Origin: Panopea generosa | Taxonomy: Eukaryota; Mollusca; Bivalvia; Adapedonta; Hiatellidae | DNA: 64,000 nucleotides | Reading direction: 5' to 3' | Assembly (NCBI GenBank): GCA_029582155.1 | Contig: CM055901.1 | Location: 51,341,206 to 51,405,205 of the forward strand | Shown here: one piece after another, positions 1 through 9,800 of the stretch | How the letters are laid out: every line of letters starts with the position of its first letter | How positions within the stretch are numbered: the first letter of the stretch is position 1 | Notes under the pieces: generated by a model | Databases searched by the model: none | What the model saw: the letters and a program-made list of their open reading frames with translations, nothing else | What the model was told of the DNA's origin: nothing | Program-made: the position numbers and the translations under genes

Positions 1-288
1 TAAGAATACCAATATAAGAATATGTTGGAAAAAAAGGAGTAACACTAGTTACTAAATAATGTATTAAGTGTTAAGTTTAAAAAAATTAGACATTTAACAA
101 AAGTGTTAAGCTAATTTAGCATTTAATACACTGACCTAATCTGAAACTATTATTTTTAAAAAAAAATTGTAGTCTTCCAGGGGATGGTCCTTTTCATAAC
201 AACGTGATTGTGTATCAAAGATATTGTTTATTGGGCACAAAATTATCCCGTAGTTGTTCATATTGTTTCCATTACCATCCACTGAAAG
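1..288. other. AT-rich intron sequence, nothing recognised
   Basis: AT-rich sequence upstream of the 48-bp array, inside the AQR intron that enters from the left. No coding or repeat signal seen. Confidence 0.5.
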
Positions 289-823
289 CAGGGTTTCTGA
301 TATCCTCTGCCTTAACTAAATGTGTGGTTCCCTGTTTTGTTTCTGATGTCCTCAGCCTTTAAACTAAATGTGTGGTTCCCTGTTTTGTTTCTGATATCCT
401 CTGCCATTTAACTAAATGTGTTGTTCCCTGTTTTGTTTCTGATGTCCTCAGCCTTTTAACTAAATGTGTGGTTCCCTGTTTTGTTTCTGATATCCTCTGC
501 CATTTAACTTAATGTGTGGTTCCCTGTTTTGTTTCTGATATCCTCTGCCTTTAACTAAATATGTAGTCCCCTGTTTTGTTTCTGATGTCCTCAACCTTTT
601 AACTAAATGTGTGGTTCCCTGTTTTGTTTCTGATGTCCTCAGCCTTTTAACTAAATGTGTGGTTCCCTGTTTTGTTTCTGATATCCTCAGCCATTTAACT
701 AAATGTGTGGCTCCCTGTTTTGTTTCTGATATCCTCTGCCTTTTAACTAAATATGTAGTTCCCTGTTTTGTTTCTGATATCCTCTTCCTATCAACTAAAT
801 GTGTGGTTCCCTGTTTCTTTCAG
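289..823 (+). repeat. 48-bp minisatellite ending at the AQR 3' splice site
   Basis: About 11 copies of a 48-bp unit (for example TTTCTG at 627 and 675). Each unit has a branch-site-like TTAAC, a pyrimidine-rich stretch (GGTTCCCTGTTTTGTTTC) and tcctcag or tcctctg. The last copy merges into the genuine acceptor ...ctgtttctttcag/T at 823/824. Two subtypes (GATATCCTCTG and GATGTCCTCAG) partly alternate. Confidence 0.95.
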
Positions 824-3800
824 TATTGCAAGTCTGTACAACTGGCGGTACAAGAAACTGGGCAGTCTGCCTCATGTCTTATCTAACGCTGAGTACCAGC
901 TGGCCAATGCTGGGTTTGCCTTTGACTATCAACTCATCAACGTTGAAAACTTCAATGGTGTTGGGGAGTCTGAACCAAACCCGTATTTCTACCAGGTAAG
1001 TTATAATTGGTGCTTGAATGATAAGACAGGTTTAAGTGAAAATGTAGAAAATCTGTGCTCAATCTTGTTTGTAGGAATATCATTATGCTGTAATCTATAT
1101 ACTGTATATAGAAATTTATCTCCAAATATCCTTTTCATCCTTATCATCATCAACACCACTATTGTAATCGTCCTCATTGTAAACATGATCTTTTGCAACA
1201 CCAAAACCTAGGAAAAACACTTTGTTGATGACTCTTGATGATTGACCATCACAGTCATCATTAACATCATTGTCAACAGCAGCAGCAAAAACAGTTCTAA
1301 CACAATCATCTCAATCAGCATCATCATAATCATCAACAACACCACCATAATAGAAATAATATCAACCACAAATTTTGTGATCATAATCACCAACATCAGG
1401 TGACCATGACATTGACATCACCATATCTGCTATCACATACATCATCATTGTAATTAAAAAATCATCAACAATATAATGAGTTCAACTCATCACAGTTAAT
1501 ATATGGCAACCAGTGAATACATACTGCAGATGTCCAAACATGAATCAACTCATCACAGTTTATATATGGCAACCAGTGTTACTGTTGGAAGGAATACATA
1601 CTGCAGATGTCCAAACATGAATCAACTCATCACAGTTTATATATGGCAACCAGTGTTACTGTTGGAAGGAATACATACTACAGATGTCCAAACATGAATC
1701 AACTCATCACAGTTTATATATGGCAACCAGTGTTACTGTTGGAAGGAATACATACTACAGATGTCCAAACATGAATCAACTCATCACAGTTTATATATGG
1801 CAACCAGTGTTACTGTTGGAAGGAATACATACTGCAGATGTCCAAACATGAATCAACTCATCACAGTTCATATATGGCAACCAGTGTTACAGTTGGAAGG
1901 AATACATACTACAGATGTCCAAACATGAACCAACTCATCACAGTTCATATATGGCAACCAGTGTTACTGTTGGAAGGAATACATACTGCAGATGTCCAAA
2001 CATGAATCAACTCATCACAGTTTATATATGGCAACCAGTGTTACTGTTGGAAGGAATACATATTGCAGATGTCCAAACATGAATCAACTCATCACAGTTC
2101 ATATATGGCAACCAGTGTTACTGTTGGAAGGAATACATACTGCAGATGTCCAAACATGAATCAACTCATCACAGTTCATATATGGCAACCAGTGTTACTG
2201 TTGGAATGAATACATACTGCAGATGTCCAAACATGAATCAACTCATCACAGTTCATATATGGCAACCAGTGTTACTGTTGGAAGGAATACATACTGCAGA
2301 TGTCCAAACATGAATCAACTCATCACAGTTCATATATGGCAACCAGTGCTACTGTTGGAAGGAATACATACTGCAGATGTCTAAACATGAATCAACTCAT
2401 CACAGTTCATATATGGCAACCAGTGTTACAGTTGGAAGGAATACATACTGCAGATGTCCAAACATGAATCAACTCATCACAGTTAATATATGGCAACCAG
2501 TGTTACTGTTGGAAGGAATACATACTGCAGATGTCCAAACATGAATCAACTCATCGCAGTTTATATATGGCAACCAGTGTTACTGTTGGAAGGAATACAT
2601 ACTGCAGATGTCCAAACATGAATCAACTCATCACAGTTTATATATGGCAACCAGTGTTACTGTTGGAAGGAATACATACTGCAGATGTCCACACATGAAC
2701 CAACTCATCAAAGTTCATATATGGCAACCAGTGTTACTGTTGGAAGGAATACATACTGCAGATGTCCAAACATGAATCAACTCATCACAGTTCATATATG
2801 GCAACCAGTGTTACAGTTGGAAGGAATACATACTACAGATGTCCAAACATGAACCAACTCATCACAGTTCATATATGGCAACCAGTGTTACTGTTGGAAG
2901 GAATACATACTGCAGATGTCCAAACATGAATCAACTCATCACAGTTTATATATGGCAACCAGTGTTACTGTTGGAAGGAATACATATTGCAGATGTCCAA
3001 ACATGAATCAACTCATCACAGTTCATATATGGCAACCAGTGTTACTGTTGGAAGGAATACATACTGCAGATGTCCAAACATGAATCAACTCATCACAGTT
3101 CATATATGGCAACCAGTGTTACTGTTGGAATGAATACATACTGCAGATGTCCAAACATGAATCAACTCATCACAGTTCATATATGGCAACCAGTGTTACA
3201 GTTGGAAGGAATACATACTGCAGATGTCCAAACATGAATCAACTCATCACAGTTCATATATGGCAACCAGTGCTACTGTTGGAAGGAATACATACTGCAG
3301 TTGTCTAAACATGAATCAACTCATCACAGTTCATATATGGCAACCAGTGTTACAGTTGGAAGGAATACATACTGCAGATGTCCAAACATGAATCAACTCA
3401 TCACAGTTCATATATGGCAACCAGTGTAAATGTTGGAAGGAATACATACTGCAGATGTCCAAACATGAATCAACTCATCACAGTTAATATATGGCAACCA
3501 GTGTTACTGTTGGAAGGAATACATACTGCAGATGTCCAAACATGAATCAACTCATCACAGTTTATATATGGCAACCAGTGTAACTGTTGGAAGGAATACA
3601 TACTGCAGATGTCCAAACATGAATCAACTCATCACAGTTCATATATGGCAACCAGTGTTACAGTTGGAAGGAATACATACTGCAGATGTCCAAACATGAA
3701 CCAACTCATCACAGTTCATATATGGTAACCAGTGTTACTGTTGGAAGGAATACATACTGCAGATGTCCAAACATGAATCAACTCATCACAGTTTATATAT

Positions 3801-6800
3801 GGCAACCAGTGTTACTGTTGGAAGGAATACATACTGCAGATGTCCAAACATGAATCAACTCATCACAGTTTATATATGGCAACCAGTGTTACAGTTGGAA
3901 GGAATACATACTGCAGATGTCCAAACATGAATCAACTCATCACAGTTTATATATGGCAACCAATATTACTGTTGGAATGAATACATACTGCAGATGTTCA
4001 AACATGAATCAACTCATCACAGTTTATATATGGCAACCAGTGTTACTGTTGGAAGGAATACATACTGCAGATGTCCAAACATGAATCAACTCATCACAGT
4101 TTATATATGGCAACCAGTGTTACTGTTGGAAGGAATACATACTGCAGATGTCCAAACATGAATCTGGGCAGAAGAGACATCCGTCTGCAAGTAAATGGCA
4201 AACTGCCTCACATAAATTATGAATGGATTGAGTTGGGCTCAAATCTACATCCTCAGCCATTGGAGGTCATTGCCTTCGAGCAAAGACAACCCAAACATCA
4301 ATTTTACTATATTCTATAATTACTGCGTTATCATATTCTATAATTACTACTTTATCATATTCTATAATTACTACTTTATCATATTCTATGATTACTACTT
4401 TATCGTATTCTTTAATTACTTATCATATTCTATGATAACTACTTTATCGATTTCTATAATTACTTCTTTATCATATTCTATGGTTACTACTTTATCATAG
4501 TCTATGATAACTACTTAATCATATTCTATCATTTCTACTTCATCATCATTTTCTATAATTACTACTTTCCATACCTATACAGAACCTGGGAGAAGCAGAA
4601 TATGTTGTGTCAGTATTCATGTACATGCGGTTGATGGGCTATCCAGCAGAGAAGATTTCCATCCTGACCACGTACAATGGACAGAAACATCTCATCAGGG
4701 ATGTAATCAATCAGAGATGTTCTAAAAATCCATTCATTGGAAGACCACATACTGTAAGTAAATACTTTTTGCTACATTGTGTTACATTGTTAGATATTTC
4801 TGTCCACCATAGCTTACAAGACTAATTAAGTAATTATTAATTTAAGATATTATGACCCCCTACCTATTTAGATATTTGTACACTGTCAGAATACAATGTA
4901 AGTGTGCTAGCTGCTCTGAGTAAAATCGTGTGATTTTCACGACATTGAAGGGATGTAGCATGAATGGATTTAGTTGGTGTGCAGAATTACATGACAGATG
5001 TACTAGGGGGGATCAGAAAGTTCATATACTTTTGCCATAACTTATTTATATCAGTTATGCAATGCACAATATTGTTATTGTATTTGAAATAATGTATATG
5101 GGACATATTTTGAAAATTATAGCATGATACGTCAACTATTAAGAAAATAAGGCAGTATTCAAAGCATAACAGTTAAGATATGTTGGGGCAAAATCATGAT
5201 GTTGTATTTAACAAAAACCAACGTCATTATTGAAACGGTTGCTTTTGTATCAAATTTACTGAGTCACTCCTTCTCAAAATACTCTCCTCCATGGTCTATA
5301 CATTTTTGCCACCGTTGAAACCATTAAGTGAACATGTTAACAAAATCCGAAGATGATATACTGGACACAAAATTTTGAAAAACATGCTTTGATTCCAATA
5401 TGTCTTCAAATCGACTTCCCATTTGCTCATTTTTAATGACTGATTCCCGGCCATCACAAAAACATTAATTTTGTGACATTTAAACACTAGAGACCTTGAA
5501 ACATAAGATTAACTGTATTTACTTTTGGTTCTCTCTTTGAGCAGGTGTATTACCTAACATGGAGCAGAACTTTACAGAACTGCGGTATTCTGCGTGCTAC
5601 CGAAATGGCATACCCTAACATCATAATATTGACGTTATTTTGAGATGCTCATAATTGGTGCAATTTTCAAGGGTGTAAACAAGCATACAATACAGCACAC
5701 ATTGATATTTTTTATTTAAAAATAAAACCCGTTTTGGCAACGCTACGCTTGTTTGAATAGTAAAGGTAGGAAAAAAGCAAAAACTGTCCGACTTCGAAAA
5801 AATCAGTGTTTCCATAGTTACTATAAAATATAAAGTAATAATGAAAAAGTTATAATTTTTTTGCAAAATTACTGCAAATATATAGCGGCACAGACTCCCT
5901 GAGATTTATTAGAATACAATGATAAATAAAAAAGTTATGACCAAAGTTTACAAACTTTCTGATCCCCCCTCTTATAAATGTGTCTTTGTTTATTTTTTTA
6001 AACTCATTCATTTTACATTGATTTTGAAATAAGTTCTAACAACTTACACTCAATGTCTTCCTGGGTAGAATCAGTACTAAATGTGTGCCTATGAAGTATC
6101 TTAATGTATCTTACTCAAGGACACCATTCACAGCTGTGGTGGAGAATTGAACCCACGACCTTCCCAGTCTTGAAAAGAAAGAGAGGGTCATTGTACTGGT
6201 AATAGAAAAACTATATGCGTAACTGAACTGTCACCTGTGTTAAAAGTGTTACATATGTTTTGCCTAATCTCATCCAAACTTGGGAGCCGAGCCGAGCACA
6301 TCTGACTGTCAATCCATGGGTCATGAGTTCGAATCCCCCACTTCGCCGCAATCTCCGTGATGTTTGATATACGACATTGCATCTCATTATCATTCGTCTC
6401 TCACTGCTGATTCAAGTAGGAAAGTTATCAGTTACTTGCAGAGATGGGTTTTGCTGGAGTACTGGTTAACCTTCTAGGATCCCAGGAAACAGTGGTTAGG
6501 TTAACTGATCGTCTGTTAGCCCTCTAAGGCATAAAATGACACTAAATATTCATTCAGTCAATCATCAATCAATCCAAACTTGGGCATATTTTTACGTACT
6601 GTAATATGTAACTGAGGCAATTGATTCAATTTAGCTTGAATAATTCATAGATTTCAATTGAACCAATTTGTTTTATTTTTCAGTATGTTAATAATATGTT
6701 TAATTACATAAGTTATCTTTGCATAATTAGGGTGGGTCTTGTTTTATAGTTTATATCAATTCAAGCTCAATCAAGAAATAAGCTCAGAGCTTTTGTGAAT

Positions 6801-9800
6801 TACTTTCGGGTCCATTTTTTGGGTAGAATCAGTAGAGTGGTGCTGTTAAAGAGAAACTGTTAAATTGAGCTAGGGCTCGACCCACAGCCTCAGACAAAAT
6901 CTACCAACACTGTCCACTGTCTCACTGCCCCTCTTTAAAATTTGTTCTTCAATTCAGTCTGTTATTATGAGGTCTGTGCGTCTTTGATTGCATAATTAGC
7001 TAGATGCAAATTTTATAATTTATAGAAACAAAGTCATTATTAATAACAAGTATGTTGTTTGCTATGATCAAATATAATTGTTGAATTTGTGAATATCAAC
7101 CACACACTTCCTGATGCTTACAGGTGACTACAGTGGACAGATATCAGGGTCAGCAGAATGACTACATATTACTCTCATTGGTCAGAACACGTACTGTAGG
7201 CCATCTCAGGTAAAGTATTCTTCACTTTCATCAAAACATGCTGCATTGGCATCTCAAGTACATTCAGGATATACAGCTTCAGCCCTCATGGGTAAGTACT
7301 ATTCCAAGATTTGCAGTGAATACCCAGGGTAAGCTAGGATATCTCAGGTAAACAATATCCAGGATAATAGGTACAGACCATCTCAGATAAACCATACTCA
7401 AGATGTCTAAGTTAAAGGAAATTGTTAGAATTATAATGGACTTGCTAAAAGTAGCCTACTATCAATCAAGGGGTTGTGAGTTCCAACCCCCATCCAGCCA
7501 CAATCTCCGTGATGGTTGATAAACGACATTGCGTTTCATTATCATTCATCTCTCATTGCTGATTTAAGTGGGAAAGTTATCAGTTACTTGCAGATATGGG
7601 GTGTGCTTCAGTACTGGTTTGCCTTCCAGGATCCCAGGAAACAGTCACATGAGTCTGAGTGGTTAGGTTAACTGGTCGTCTGTTAGCCCTTGGTGGCATA
7701 AAAAATGACGCTAAATTCAATCAATCAATCAATAAAAGTAGCCTCCCATTGACTTACTTGTGATTTGATGATGTGCTTTAGACTGTCACATGAAAGTGTG
7801 CTTTCTTTAGTTTCACTTCACCTTTTAAATAGTAAATTGGTATGCAGGATTTCTTAATATTGTAATAGTTTTAATCTGATTGTCTAATTTCTTTCAGAGA
7901 TGTGAGAAGATTGGTTGTGGCGATGTCTCGAGCCAGACTGGGTCTCTATGTATTTGCTAGAGTGTCATTATTCAGTAATTGCTTTGAGCTTACACCAGCC
8001 TTTAATAGAGTAAGTTGATGGAAATGTTTTGTTGCTAAGTTAATATGTAAAGAAATAAAATATTGCTAAAATATTTTTGTTAAAATGATAATATATGTAC
8101 AGAGACATTATTCAGGACTAAAGTCTTGAACTCAGACTTGGAATAAAAGATTCCAAAATTTGTAATTCACATAAGAAACAATGTAACTAGAACTTAACTA
8201 CATTTTCATGCTTGCTGGGCTTGGTTGGTCTTGTCAGTATCAAGTCTGACTATCAATCCAGGGGTTGTGACACCTTGTCACAGTTTCTGTGATGATTAGC
8301 CATGAACTTTGTTCTGTGGCCTTGAATCACTTACAGCTACCTCTGAATGTGTTGGAAGGTAGTCAGTGACTTGCAGAGATATAGTATGTCTTGTACTGAT
8401 AAAATGCTTTGCATATCCCAGGAACAGTGATTAGGTGCATTGACCACCATTATATTACTGAAATATTGTTGGAAAAAAGACCATTAAAACTACATTTAAA
8501 AACATTCATTTATAAATATTCATTGGCATATAATATATTAAATTCACATATTTTTAATTTAATTATTGTTGTTGTGGTCTTCAAACTTGGTGGTTTTCAG
8601 TTTGAGATTCAGTTTGAGTAGTTTTATGAATTTCAGCCCAAGCTTCCAAGTTTTGTTAAAGTTTGGATATTTTAGTTATTTCATATCTAGTTAAGTTCAT
8701 GTATAGATCAAACTTGTTTTACAATCATGTACATTTATTCAGACACATTCATAAGATGCTCGGATTTCTTCAGAAACTGCTTTAATATTTGAAATTGGTG
8801 TCTTTTAGTTTGTATTCAAAACACACATACTAATATGTGGTATACAAATGAATAAAACACATCGTATTTCAATGTCTCATGTTTGTTCCAGCTGTGTTCC
8901 AGGCCCACAGAATTTCACATAGATCCTGCTGAAAACTTCCCAACCTCTAGAAAGGTACTGTAAATAATTGTCTTACAAATAGTCGGACAGTAAAATTAGA
9001 AAAGATAACTTTCATTATCAATATTTCACGTCATTACTTGTAATACACATGTACTACCGTGGATTTGGATGACATGAATTCTAGTTGATATTTAACCATG
9101 AATTGAGATCACAAGTCATGAAATAAGTCACTAACATGTCACCATGAGTGTACATTGCATGGCACTATGAATTTAGATGGTATACCACTTTAGCACTGTA
9201 GCAACACTGGGACAGATGGAGGCAGTTGCCTCCTCAATACTTTTAGAAGTTAAAAACGATAAAACATTAAAGTGTAATTTTTGTATAGTCACATTGTAAG
9301 AAAATAGAAACTGAGTGAACAACTCATATAAGTTGCAGTCAGTATTCATATGTTTCCACAGCCCTCTTATATGTATCATGACAATTTATTCTTGTTGGAC
9401 TGCATTTTGCACAAAACCAAAAAAAAGACAGATCAGTAAATACTGAAAATTTGGTCTCGCATCAAAATTGGCCTGAAATAACAGGAAATGCATTTTGGAG
9501 AGAACATGCCCCTGGACTTCATTAGTTTAGATTGGAAATAGCTTTCACAGTTTTAAATGTCTGGCTACAGCACTGACCGCTCCAGTTGAGATGAGAAATT
9601 AATGTCTCGATTTTGCAGGTCTGTCTTCTGCACTGAACATTAAATGTATATGACATGTTGCCATGAATGTAGATAAAACATTGCCATGAATGTAGATGAC
9701 ATACCATTATATATATGGATTACATGTCACATTGAATATAGATGATATACCATCATAAATATATGACATTATAAGTATCTTACATGGGTTTGAGGTTCGG

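Noticed and set aside
768-1211. 147-codon frame as a stand-alone gene
   Set aside because: It is AQR exon 824-995 read through its acceptor repeat and donor.
1490-4160. Array with regular spacing resembling CRISPR
   Set aside because: Whole 77-bp units are repeated with no unique spacers, in a eukaryotic intron; it is a minisatellite.
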